Assembly (NCBI GenBank): GCA_003978865.1
Contig: QNXS01000057.1
Span: 1-23,030, forward strand
DNA: 23,030 nucleotides
Reading direction: 5' to 3'
Source: Archaeoglobus sp.
GTDB lineage: Archaea; Halobacteriota; Archaeoglobi; Archaeoglobales; Archaeoglobaceae
In this document: positions 14,134-21,383 of the stretch, in pieces
Layout: each line of letters begins with the position of its first letter
Numbering within the stretch: the first letter of the stretch is position 1
Notes under the pieces: generated by a model
Told to the model about the DNA's origin: nothing
Database searches by the model: none
Seen by the model: the letters and a program-made list of their open reading frames with translations, nothing else
Made by a program: the position numbers and the translations under genes

Positions 14134-15993
14134 ATGAAACCGAAAATCCTTATATACGGCGCTGGAAAGATGGGAAAATTCTTTAGAGACTTCTTTTTCT
14201 CGAGAGGTTACCCTGTGAAGTGTTACGATGTACTGCCTGAAAGAAGAGATACTGAAAGCATAGAGGGGGATATTATATTTCTCTGTGTACCAATGCAGTG
14301 TATACATCGGGCAGTTGAAGACATAACAATGAGAAACCCAGAAGCATTAGTTGTTGACATATCTTCAATAAAATCATTTTCCATTCCATACCTTGACTCA
14401 TCCAACTTAGACTACATGAGTATTCATCCAATGTTCGGTCCTGACAGTGAGATAGGGTTATCAAACATAATAATTGTTAAGAGATGTGGCAGAAAGGAAG
14501 AAGAAGTCATACTCGAGGAATTCAGGAGAGCAGGAGCAATACTCAGCGAACTAACACCTGAAGAGCACGACGCAAAGATGGCTGAAATACAGGGACTGAG
14601 TCACTTTTTGCTTGTAGGGATGGCATACTTCTTAAGAGACAGGTTTAGCAGAGAGGATCTAAAATTTGCTTCTCCTATATTTGCAACCATGTACAAACTT
14701 GCATCAAGAATACTCAATCAGGACTGGAAAATGTACTGGCATATTCAGAGGAATGCCGAAGTACTCAGAGGAGAATTAATAAAAAGTTTGATGGAACTTG
14801 ACAATAAATTTAGAGATGAAAATAAATTTGAAGATGTTTTTTCATCCTTAAGAGAAATCTTTGATGATTATGCAAACAGCACACTGATACTCGATGCTTG
14901 CAAAGCTACATGGGATGTTTCGACAATGGAGTTGCTGAGGGGGTATATAAGAGCTGTTGATTCTCTGATTCTCAGACTCATAGAAAGAAGGACTTCTGCT
15001 GGCAGAAAAATAGCCCTTCACAAGAGAGACAGAAATGAGCCTGTCGAGATAGCTGAGGTGGAGGAGGTAAAGATAAAGGATCTGCTATCAAAAACAAGCC
15101 TGAGTCCTGTTCACGTTCAAGAAATATTTGAGCGAATAATGGATTTAACCAAGGAAGACGAATACAGGGTTCTTGGAATAAAAAAGACGTTAGCCGTTCT
15201 CGGTCCGGCTGGAAGTTTTAGTGAAGAGATAGCTTTAAGACTTGTAGGCTCAAGACTGCCCCTGAAGTACTGTGTAAATACGGACGAAATAATAAAGTAT
15301 GTTGAAACTGGAGAAGCGGACTATGGATTACTTCCGATAGAGAATTCCGTAAATGGAACTGTTATAGCTGTCCTTGATGCCCTTATGAACGCAAACGTCG
15401 AAGTGTTTGGAGAAACTACATTAAGAATAGTTCACTGTCTCGTCGCAAAAAGACCACTCGAACTAAAAGATATTAGAGCTGTTTATTCTCACCCACAGGC
15501 AATAGCACAGTGCATGGGTTTCATAAACAACTACCTGAAGGCAGAACTGCACTATACAAGAAGTACTTCAGACGCAATCTCTCTGCTCGATGACTACAGT
15601 GCTGCAATAGTGTCAGAAAATGCAGCTAGGCTATACAAGCTGTACATACTGAGGAAGGGCATTCAGGATATAAAAACAAATGAAACCAGATTTTACTTAA
15701 TAAGAAAAAGAGGTAGTGGAGTGAAGAAGGGTACAATAACTTCTTTGTTTTTCGGTGTGGAGGACAAACCGGGAGCGCTCAAGGATGTGCTTGAGGTATT
15801 CTACAGAAGAGGAATAAACCTGCGAAAACTTGAATCAAGACCGGCAAAGACCGGACTCGGAGATTACGTTTTCTTTGTAGAGGTGGAGAAAAAACTTGAG
15901 GAGGATGACCTGAAAGATTTGAGAGAAGTAACAACGTTTTACCATGTAATAGGAGTATTCGATAGACTTGAAAAGCTTGATGTTTGGGTTTAG
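14134..15993 (+). CDS. Trifunctional prephenate dehydrogenase / chorismate mutase / prephenate dehydratase with ACT domain
   Basis: One 619-residue chain fuses the enzymes that turn chorismate into the precursors of tyrosine and phenylalanine. The TyrA part (about 1-260) has the NAD(P) loop YGAGKMGKF (GAGKMG at 9-14), SIHPMFGP and HDAKMAEIQGLSHF. The AroQ chorismate mutase part (about 265-345) has MELLRGYIRAVDSLILRLIERR and KIALHKRDR. The PheA dehydratase part (about 353-530) has VLGPAGSFSEE, LLPIENSVNGTV and TRFYLIRKR, the TRF motif being catalytic. The ACT domain (about 535-617) has PGALKDVL and ESRP, the phenylalanine-binding motifs, so Phe feedback is expected. From memory, Archaeoglobus fulgidus carries the same fusion. 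It closes the aromatic operon. Confidence 0.95.
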   Translation: MKPKILIYGAGKMGKFFRDFFFSRGYPVKCYDVLPERRDTESIEGDIIFLCVPMQCIHRAVEDITMRNPEALVVDISSIKSFSIPYLDSSNLDYMSIHPMFGPDSEIGLSNIIIVKRCGRKEEEVILEEFRRAGAILSELTPEEHDAKMAEIQGLSHFLLVGMAYFLRDRFSREDLKFASPIFATMYKLASRILNQDWKMYWHIQRNAEVLRGELIKSLMELDNKFRDENKFEDVFSSLREIFDDYANSTLILDACKATWDVSTMELLRGYIRAVDSLILRLIERRTSAGRKIALHKRDRNEPVEIAEVEEVKIKDLLSKTSLSPVHVQEIFERIMDLTKEDEYRVLGIKKTLAVLGPAGSFSEEIALRLVGSRLPLKYCVNTDEIIKYVETGEADYGLLPIENSVNGTVIAVLDALMNANVEVFGETTLRIVHCLVAKRPLELKDIRAVYSHPQAIAQCMGFINNYLKAELHYTRSTSDAISLLDDYSAAIVSENAARLYKLYILRKGIQDIKTNETRFYLIRKRGSGVKKGTITSLFFGVEDKPGALKDVLEVFYRRGINLRKLESRPAKTGLGDYVFFVEVEKKLEEDDLKDLREVTTFYHVIGVFDRLEKLDVWV

Positions 15994-16005
15994 TTTAAAC
16001 ATTAT

Positions 16006-16037
16006 ATTAAATATTATATCAAAATTAAATATTATAT
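16006..16037. repeat. A+T repeat behind the aromatic operon
   Basis: The 14-mer attaaatattatat occurs at 16006-16019 and 16024-16037, a period of 18 bp. It sits in the convergent gap between the TyrA-AroQ-PheA gene and the small Gly/Arg-rich gene. Confidence 0.75.
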
Positions 16038-16086
16038 TGATATATATTTACACAATCTAAATTCAAATTAAAAAAAGAGAGTAAAA

Positions 16087-16269
16087 TTACCAGAACCTTC
16101 TGCCTCTACCTCTTCCTCTACCTCCTCCTCTACCAGCTCTACCTCTGCCTCTTCCTCTACCAAAACCTCCCGTCATAAATCCCGGTCTGTTGTAGCCTGA
16201 GCAGTAACCTAAGCCTCTTCCAGTTCTAGGTCCCAAACCAAGAGGCCCAGTTCTGTCTCCACCCGGCAT
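16087..16269 (-). CDS. Small Gly/Arg-rich DUF5320-type protein
   Basis: This 60-residue protein begins MPGGDRTGPLGLGPRTGRGLGYCSGY, the DUF5320 signature, with a single Cys at residue 23. It ends in a tail of about ten Gly-Arg repeats closing in RRFW. The pattern is well known in archaea and anaerobic bacteria, often near iron-sulfur or MoCo/NifX-like proteins, but no function is established. The tail is RGG-box-like and would be expected to bind nucleic acid or other anions. The ATG at 16269 follows GGAGGTGATGTT, a very strong ribosome-binding site. The promoter carries a palindromic TATA element and an inverted repeat at the expected start site. It is divergent from a CoA-disulfide reductase. 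Confidence 0.88.
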   Translation of the reverse strand: MPGGDRTGPLGLGPRTGRGLGYCSGYNRPGFMTGGFGRGRGRGRAGRGGGRGRGRGRRFW

Positions 16270-16284
16270 AACATCACCTCCATA

Positions 16285-16313
16285 GTGAATAATAATTCAC
16301 AGTATTTAATACT
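16285..16313 (-). promoter_or_regulatory. DUF5320 gene promoter with operator-like inverted repeat
   Basis: AGTATT-T-AATACT (16301-16313) is a perfect palindrome containing the TATA element. About 25 bp downstream on the minus strand the start is predicted near 16282. GTGAAT-AATA-ATTCAC (16285-16300) lies between the two, in the standard place for an archaeal repressor site. Confidence 0.5.
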
Positions 16314-16331
16314 TTCGGCAAGCCTAAAAAT

Positions 16332-16357
16332 TGTTAACACAAAATTAACATAACTTT
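16332..16357 (+). promoter_or_regulatory. Promoter of the CoA-disulfide reductase operon with upstream inverted repeat
   Basis: TGTTAA-CACAAAA-TTAACA (16332-16350) is a perfect 6-bp inverted repeat abutting a TATA-like CTTTTAT (16351-16357). A start near 16380 would leave a short leader containing the AGGTGAT ribosome-binding site. The repeat position suits an activator site or a BRE-overlapping element. Confidence 0.4.
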
Positions 16358-16393
16358 TATCTGCCTGCAAGCCCACGTATAGCAGGTGATAAC

Positions 16394-18073
16394 TTGGAGA
16401 TTGTTGTAGTTGGAGGAGGAGCTACAGGATTGAAAGCTGCAGCAAGGATAAGAAGACTTGACGATGAAGCTGTAATAACTGTTATTGAGTCCGGAAAGTA
16501 TCCATCGGTTTCTAAGTGCGGTCTGCCATACTACGTCGGTGGTATGCTTCAAGAACCAAAGAACTTGCTCGAAACTACATACGGAGCCGTAAGAGACGTT
16601 AACTACTTTAAGAAGGTAAAGAACATAGATGTTCTTGTTGAAACAAAGGCTGTGGATATTCGCAGAAGTGAGCGCAGTGTAAAAATTATAACTAAAGGTG
16701 GAAAAGAGGATGAACTCAATTACGATTATTTGATTCTTGCTACCGGTTCAAAGCCTGTAAAACCGAGAATAGATGGGATAGATGAAGATATCGAGGGAAT
16801 TGTACATCTGCACAACATAGAGGATGCTGAAAAAATCTTTGATATCTGGGAGGAAGATGCCGAGGATGCCGTCATAATTGGTGCAGGACTTATTGGAGTG
16901 GAGTGTGCCGAGGCTCTGCACAACCTTGACATGAACGTTACGATTGTTGAGATAATGGAACACGTCCTTCCTTCTTTGCTTGATGAGGATATCGCATGTA
17001 TGGTTGAATCCCATTTGAGAGGAAAGGGAATTACAGTAATGACATCTTCAAAAGTGGATAAAATTCTTAACGATGGGGAAAAAGTTACTGGAGTAATTAT
17101 AAATGGAAAAGAGCTGAAAGCAGACATCGTTGTTGTTGCTGCAGGAGTGAAACCAAACGTGGAGCTTGCAAAAAGAGCGGGAATAGAAATAGGAAAAACT
17201 GGAGCAATAAAGGTAAACGAAAAAATGCAAACGTCAGATAAAAGAATTTACGCTGGAGGAGATTGTGTTGAATGTAAGCACATTTTAACAGGTGATGCTG
17301 TTTACACACCAATGGGGTCAGTTGCAAACAAGCACGGAAGAATTATAGCCAATAATATATGTGGAATCGAGTCAACTTTTCCGGGAGTTCTTGGTACGGT
17401 AATCTTTCAAGTTTTTGGATTGAGTGTCGGTAGAACGGGTCTTTGTGAGAAAGACGTGAGAGGTGCTGTTGTTGGTCGTGTAGCTGGAGCTGATAGATTT
17501 CACTTTCATCCAAAGCACAAACCAATAAGAATTAAACTGATAGCTGATAGCAGTGGAAAGCTTGTGGGCTGTCAGGCTGCTGGAATGGGTGTAATAGACA
17601 AAAGAATTGATGTAGCCGTGTCCGCCATTACAATGGGAGCAAATGTATCAGAGCTATCAAACTTTGATTTAGCTTATGCTCCTCCATTCTCAACAGCAAT
17701 CGACCTTATACTGTCTTCCGCAAACATGATAAAAAACAAACTTGACAGGCTTGTTGATTGTATCAGTGCTGTTGAATTCGCCAAAATGCTGAAAAGTGAT
17801 GACAAATTTACTGTAATCGACGTTAGAACAGAGAAAGAATTCAAGGCAAGGAAACTCCCTGATGAAAGGATTAGAAATATACCACTTTCAGAGCTGAGAG
17901 AGAGAGTGAACGAAGTTCCCGATGAGGTGTTTCTGATCTGTCAGGTTGGTGCAAGAAGTTACGAGGCTGCCAGATTTTTACTTCAAAAAGGTAGAAAAGT
18001 TAGGCTCGTTGATGGTGGCTATGCTTTCCTCCAGCCAGTACTTGAGAAGTACGGTATTGAGTTTGAAGGTTAG
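16394..18073 (+). CDS. CoA-disulfide reductase / NADH oxidase-type flavoprotein with C-terminal rhodanese domain
   Basis: This is a flavin disulfide reductase fused to a rhodanese domain (CoADR-RHD type), 559 residues. The FAD loop VVGGGATGLKAA lies at 5-16, and the single redox Cys42 in SVSKCGLPYY, typical of CoA-disulfide reductases and NADH oxidases, would cycle through a Cys-S-CoA or sulfenate state. The NAD(P)H loop is IIGAGLIGVECAEAL, the second FAD motif YAGGDC, then the dimerisation domain. From about 465 the rhodanese part carries VIDVRTEKEF and active Cys516 in CQVGARSYEA. Likely roles are CoA or polysulfide/persulfide reduction in sulfur metabolism. It starts at TTG 16394 after AGGTGAT. 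Malate dehydrogenase follows 12 bp later. Confidence 0.9.
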   Translation: MEIVVVGGGATGLKAAARIRRLDDEAVITVIESGKYPSVSKCGLPYYVGGMLQEPKNLLETTYGAVRDVNYFKKVKNIDVLVETKAVDIRRSERSVKIITKGGKEDELNYDYLILATGSKPVKPRIDGIDEDIEGIVHLHNIEDAEKIFDIWEEDAEDAVIIGAGLIGVECAEALHNLDMNVTIVEIMEHVLPSLLDEDIACMVESHLRGKGITVMTSSKVDKILNDGEKVTGVIINGKELKADIVVVAAGVKPNVELAKRAGIEIGKTGAIKVNEKMQTSDKRIYAGGDCVECKHILTGDAVYTPMGSVANKHGRIIANNICGIESTFPGVLGTVIFQVFGLSVGRTGLCEKDVRGAVVGRVAGADRFHFHPKHKPIRIKLIADSSGKLVGCQAAGMGVIDKRIDVAVSAITMGANVSELSNFDLAYAPPFSTAIDLILSSANMIKNKLDRLVDCISAVEFAKMLKSDDKFTVIDVRTEKEFKARKLPDERIRNIPLSELRERVNEVPDEVFLICQVGARSYEAARFLLQKGRKVRLVDGGYAFLQPVLEKYGIEFEG

Positions 18074-18085
18074 CTGGTGACGTGT

Positions 18086-18961
18086 ATGACTAAGGTTGGT
18101 TTTATAGGTGCAGGAAGGGTTGGCGCAACTTCAGCGTTCACGTGCATGCTAAACATGGATGTTGACATTGCCTTAGTTGATATAGCCAAGGAAATTGCAG
18201 AGGGGGAAGCTGAAGATCTTTCTCACGCAGCTTCGGCTCTTGGAAAGTTTCCGAATATTACTGGAGGTGGGGATTACTCCCTGCTTGAGGGATGTGAAGT
18301 CGTTGTTGTGTCAGCAGGTATGGCCAGAAAGCCGGGAATGACAAGACTTGATCTTGCTGAGAAAAATGCGGAAATAATAAAGAAAATAGCTGAAAAAATC
18401 GCAGAATATTGCCATGATGCAAAGGTGATTGTTGTAACAAATCCGATGGATCTTATGAACTACGTTATGTGGAAGGAACTAAACAGGCTATGTAATAAAA
18501 GCAGAAATGAAGTTTTTGGCATGGGCGGGTTACTGGATACTTCGAGGCTTAGACTTATTGCAAAAAGAGAAGGGCTAAACTGCGGAAAAGCATTAGTTAT
18601 TGGGGAGCATGGAGACAGCATGTTCATACCTGAAATCGCAGGTGAATGCGTTGACATTCTTGAAAAGACGAGAGAAGTAGCTATGGAGGTAATAAAGAAG
18701 AAGGGCGCTACAATTTTTGGACCTTCAGTATGCATATACAGAATGGTAAGAGCTGTCGTAGAGAATACTGGGGAGATAATTCCTGCAAGTGTTGTTCTGT
18801 GTGGAGAGTACGGAATAGAGGATGTTTCGCTTGGACTGCCTGTCAGAATAAGCAGAAAGGGAGCAGAAATAATAGATTACAGTATGGGCGAAAGAGACCT
18901 TAAAAATTTGAAGAAATCTGCTGAAATTCTTAAAGAGTGGTTGAGAAAAATTGGGTACTGA
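18086..18961 (+). CDS. mdh: L-malate dehydrogenase, LDH-like archaeal type
   Basis: The enzyme interconverts malate and oxaloacetate with a nicotinamide cofactor. The 291-residue protein has the nucleotide loop FIGAGRVGATSAF, IALVDIA whose Asp favours NAD(H), and the substrate loop GMARKPGMTRLDL with the Arg that specifies malate over lactate. NPMDLM and IGEHGDSMF with the catalytic His follow, then GATIFGP in the C-terminal domain. It closely resembles the A. fulgidus enzyme as I remember it. I chose the ATG at 18086, with GGTGA five bases ahead, over the GTG at 18077. It lies 12 bp after the flavoprotein gene and 4 bp before the DUF1152 gene, so the three form an operon. Confidence 0.96.
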   Translation: MTKVGFIGAGRVGATSAFTCMLNMDVDIALVDIAKEIAEGEAEDLSHAASALGKFPNITGGGDYSLLEGCEVVVVSAGMARKPGMTRLDLAEKNAEIIKKIAEKIAEYCHDAKVIVVTNPMDLMNYVMWKELNRLCNKSRNEVFGMGGLLDTSRLRLIAKREGLNCGKALVIGEHGDSMFIPEIAGECVDILEKTREVAMEVIKKKGATIFGPSVCIYRMVRAVVENTGEIIPASVVLCGEYGIEDVSLGLPVRISRKGAEIIDYSMGERDLKNLKKSAEILKEWLRKIGY

Positions 18962-18965
18962 GTGC

Positions 18966-19853
18966 ATGCCATGCAGGTACTTTACCATCGGTGCTGGTGG
19001 TGGAGGAGACGTACTGAGTGCTTACGTTGTAGGAAAACTGCTTGAGATTGAAAAAAGAGCTGAGTTTGTCTGCGGGGGAGCTATCTGGGAAAGATACAGA
19101 ATAGATAGAAAACCCGGTCCAAGAAGCATAGATGAAATCGAAAATGCCAAAAAAATAAACGAGTGCCTTGCATGGATGAAAAATACAATGTTGCCCACCG
19201 GTGTAAAGCCGACTGTTGCTGAAGTTGCCGATATTGCAGGAAATGCGGTAGGAATAGATATAACAAAGCCTCATAGACTTGCCAAGTCAATAAGAAACTT
19301 TTGCAGTGATGAATGGCTGTTACCAGTTGGAGTGGATGCCGGAGGAGATATACTTGCAAGAGGTAATGAGAAAGGTGTGGTAAGTCCCCTGTGTGACTCA
19401 ATAATGTTATCCGCTCTGGCTGAACTTAAATCTCCGGTAGCAGTTGTGGGATTCGGGAGTGATGGAGAGCTAACAAGGCAAGAAATCGAGAAGTACCTGA
19501 GTGAACTTGCAGACTTGGATGCAGTAATCGGTGTTACTGCTGTAAACAAGAACATAGCCGAAAGAGTGCTAAAACTTGCTGAAAAAGTTAAAAGTCACGC
19601 TTCCAAAATTCCGCTCGTGGCTGCAAAAGGCTTCTTTGGAAAATATCAATCATGGGATGGTGAAATTTTTGTTTCAATTTTAAATTCACTTGTCTTCTTC
19701 GTTAAGTCTGAAGTTTTGTACGATCTCAATCCAATGGCTCAAGCAGTAAGAGGTTGCAAGAGCATAGAGGAAGCAAACGAAGCTCTTCACTCTCTTGGAA
19801 TAGTAACCGAACTTGACTTGGAAATAGAGATGAATGGTTTAAAAACCGAGTAA
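18966..19853 (+). CDS. DUF1152 family protein, function unknown
   Basis: This 295-residue soluble alpha/beta protein opens with FTIGAGGGGDVLSAYVVGKLLE, a Gly-rich nucleotide-binding-like loop characteristic of DUF1152. Further conserved-looking blocks are LPVGVDAGGDILARGNE, AVVGFGSDGELTRQE and VVSPLCDSIML. The alternation of hydrophobic strands and Gly/Asp loops suggests a small-molecule or nucleotide-binding enzyme, but no reaction is established for the family. The ATG at 18966 is 4 bp after the mdh stop; an earlier in-frame TTG at 18951 would overlap mdh. Its stop overlaps the end of the convergent gatB gene by 15 bp. Operon context with malate dehydrogenase and a CoA/sulfur flavoprotein hints at central metabolism, but only by association. 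Confidence 0.85.
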   Translation: MPCRYFTIGAGGGGDVLSAYVVGKLLEIEKRAEFVCGGAIWERYRIDRKPGPRSIDEIENAKKINECLAWMKNTMLPTGVKPTVAEVADIAGNAVGIDITKPHRLAKSIRNFCSDEWLLPVGVDAGGDILARGNEKGVVSPLCDSIMLSALAELKSPVAVVGFGSDGELTRQEIEKYLSELADLDAVIGVTAVNKNIAERVLKLAEKVKSHASKIPLVAAKGFFGKYQSWDGEIFVSILNSLVFFVKSEVLYDLNPMAQAVRGCKSIEEANEALHSLGIVTELDLEIEMNGLKTE

Positions 19854-21263
19854 ATTCTGCATAACCTTAGCTGTCTCTCCGGGATTTGCTCTCCCCCTCG
19901 TAGCTTTCATTACCTGTCCAACCAAGAAGTTCAGAGCCTGTTTCTTTCCGGCATAGTAATCTTCAACCGCCTTTGGATTATCTTCTATTGCTTTTTTACA
20001 AAGTCTCTCTATCTCCTCCTTTGGTATCGCAAAGAGGCTTTTCTGTCTTATAATGTCTTCAACTTTCCCGCCTCTGTCGAGTTTTGTTCTTATTACCTCA
20101 ACAACTCCTTTTTCGGTTATCTCCTCTTTTTCAAAATATCTAAGAAGTTTAACCAGTTCTTCAGGTTCAAGTCTTTCATAAGCAAAGTTGAATCCTTTTC
20201 CCCTGTAATTTAGTTCTCCCCTCAGTACATCGACTATCCAGCTTGCAGCAAGTTTTGGATTTACGTGTTTTGCTACTTCTTCAAAATAATTTGCCATTTT
20301 TATGTCAAGAACTAAAACCTTCGCAAATGCATCGCTAAGCCCGTATTGTTCTCTGAATCTGCACCTTTTCTCCTCAGGCATTTCAGGCAAGGTTTGCTTA
20401 ACTTCTTCAACGATTTCATCAGTATACAAAGGCACCAAGTCAGGTTCCGGGAAGTATCGGTAGTCTTGTTCTTCCTCCTTGCTCCTGAGAGAAACTGTTA
20501 TGTTGTTAGTCTCATCAAAGTGTCTGGTCTCTCTTTTAACTGCCCTTCCCATTCTGATTAAATTTCTCTGTCTTGTTATCTCGTAGGTTAAAGCCTTCTC
20601 CACACCCTTAAAGGATGATATATTCTTTATTTCGACTCTACCACCGCCCTTTATCGAAATATTCGCATCAACCCTCATAGCTCCCTCAAGAGAGCCATCG
20701 AAAACATCAAGATACTCCAATATTATTCTGAGCTTGTTGAGGAACTGTCTTGCCTCTTTCGGAGAGCGTATAACTGGTTCGGTTACTATTTCCAAAAGAG
20801 GTACTCCAGAACGGTTGTAATCTATCAGACTGTAGCTTGCTGTTGTTATAGAGCCTGTATAACTGAGCTTTCCCGGATCCTCCTCCATGTGTATTCGTTT
20901 TAGAGCTATCTTCTTCTCACCTTTTTCAGTCTCTATAACAACGTATCCTCCCCAAGCCAGAGGATTATCGTACTGACTTATCTGAAAACCCTTAGGTAAA
21001 TCTGGATAAAAGTAGTTCTTCCTGTCAAATATTGTAAAAGACTGAACGTCTGCATGCAGGGCTAAAGCAACCTTTATTCCCGCTTTAACAGCTTCCTTGT
21101 TTAGAACGGGCATGGCTCCCGGCAATCCCAAGCAAACTGGACAAACATGTGTATTTGGTTCATCTCCGTGGTAATTTATACTGCATGAACAGAACATCTT
21201 CGTTTTGAGCTTGTTCAGCTGAACGTGAACCTCCAATCCAATTATGACATCTTCATCTTCCAT
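19839..21263 (-). CDS. gatB: Asp-tRNA(Asn)/Glu-tRNA(Gln) amidotransferase subunit B
   Basis: GatB carries the tRNA-binding and kinase/transamidase site of GatCAB, which converts mischarged Asp-tRNA(Asn), or Glu-tRNA(Gln), to the amide form. The N-terminus IIGLEVHVQLNKLKTKMFCSC followed by PNTHVCPVCLGLPGAMPVLN includes the zinc Cys set. Further marks are DYNRSGVPLLEIVTEP, AMRVDANIS and RYFPEPDLVPL, with the YqeY-like tail domain ending QVMKATRGRANPGE. At 474 residues it is typical GatB; the insertion and length expected of archaeal GatE are absent. The TATA element at 21284-21292 lies about 25 bp before the ATG and no ribosome-binding site is visible, so the mRNA is probably leaderless. GatA and GatC are not in the window. 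Confidence 0.96.
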   Translation of the reverse strand: MEDEDVIIGLEVHVQLNKLKTKMFCSCSINYHGDEPNTHVCPVCLGLPGAMPVLNKEAVKAGIKVALALHADVQSFTIFDRKNYFYPDLPKGFQISQYDNPLAWGGYVVIETEKGEKKIALKRIHMEEDPGKLSYTGSITTASYSLIDYNRSGVPLLEIVTEPVIRSPKEARQFLNKLRIILEYLDVFDGSLEGAMRVDANISIKGGGRVEIKNISSFKGVEKALTYEITRQRNLIRMGRAVKRETRHFDETNNITVSLRSKEEEQDYRYFPEPDLVPLYTDEIVEEVKQTLPEMPEEKRCRFREQYGLSDAFAKVLVLDIKMANYFEEVAKHVNPKLAASWIVDVLRGELNYRGKGFNFAYERLEPEELVKLLRYFEKEEITEKGVVEVIRTKLDRGGKVEDIIRQKSLFAIPKEEIERLCKKAIEDNPKAVEDYYAGKKQALNFLVGQVMKATRGRANPGETAKVMQNLLGF

Positions 21264-21283
21264 AAATTCGGGGTGGTGTCACG

Positions 21284-21292
21284 CATAAAAAC
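21284..21292 (-). promoter_or_regulatory. TATA box of gatB
   Basis: The minus strand reads GTTTTTATG about 25 bp before the ATG at 21263, which implies that transcription begins at or next to the start codon. Confidence 0.5.
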
Positions 21293-21335
21293 TGTTTCTG
21301 TTAGTTATTTTATCAGGTGTTGAAAAGTTGTATAG

Positions 21336-21363
21336 TTTCAGGCATCTGAAAAGTATTTAAATA
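21336..21363 (+). promoter_or_regulatory. leuD promoter with upstream inverted repeat
   Basis: TTTCAG-GCAT-CTGAAA (21336-21351) is a perfect 6-bp inverted repeat with a 4-bp spacer directly upstream of the TATA element GTATTTAAATATA (about 21353-21364). The ATG at 21384 is 25-27 bp past the TATA centre, so the leuD mRNA is probably leaderless. Confidence 0.5.
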
Positions 21364-21383
21364 TATCAACATACACAGCTGTC

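Noticed and set aside
16726..17127. 133-codon minus-strand frame within the flavoprotein gene
   Set aside because: It is antisense to a strongly conserved gene, Ser/Thr/Ile-rich, has no family features and lacks a promoter.
19839..19853. Sequence error or frameshift at the DUF1152/gatB overlap
   Set aside because: Both proteins end with plausible family C-termini. A 15-bp tail-to-tail overlap is ordinary in a compact genome.
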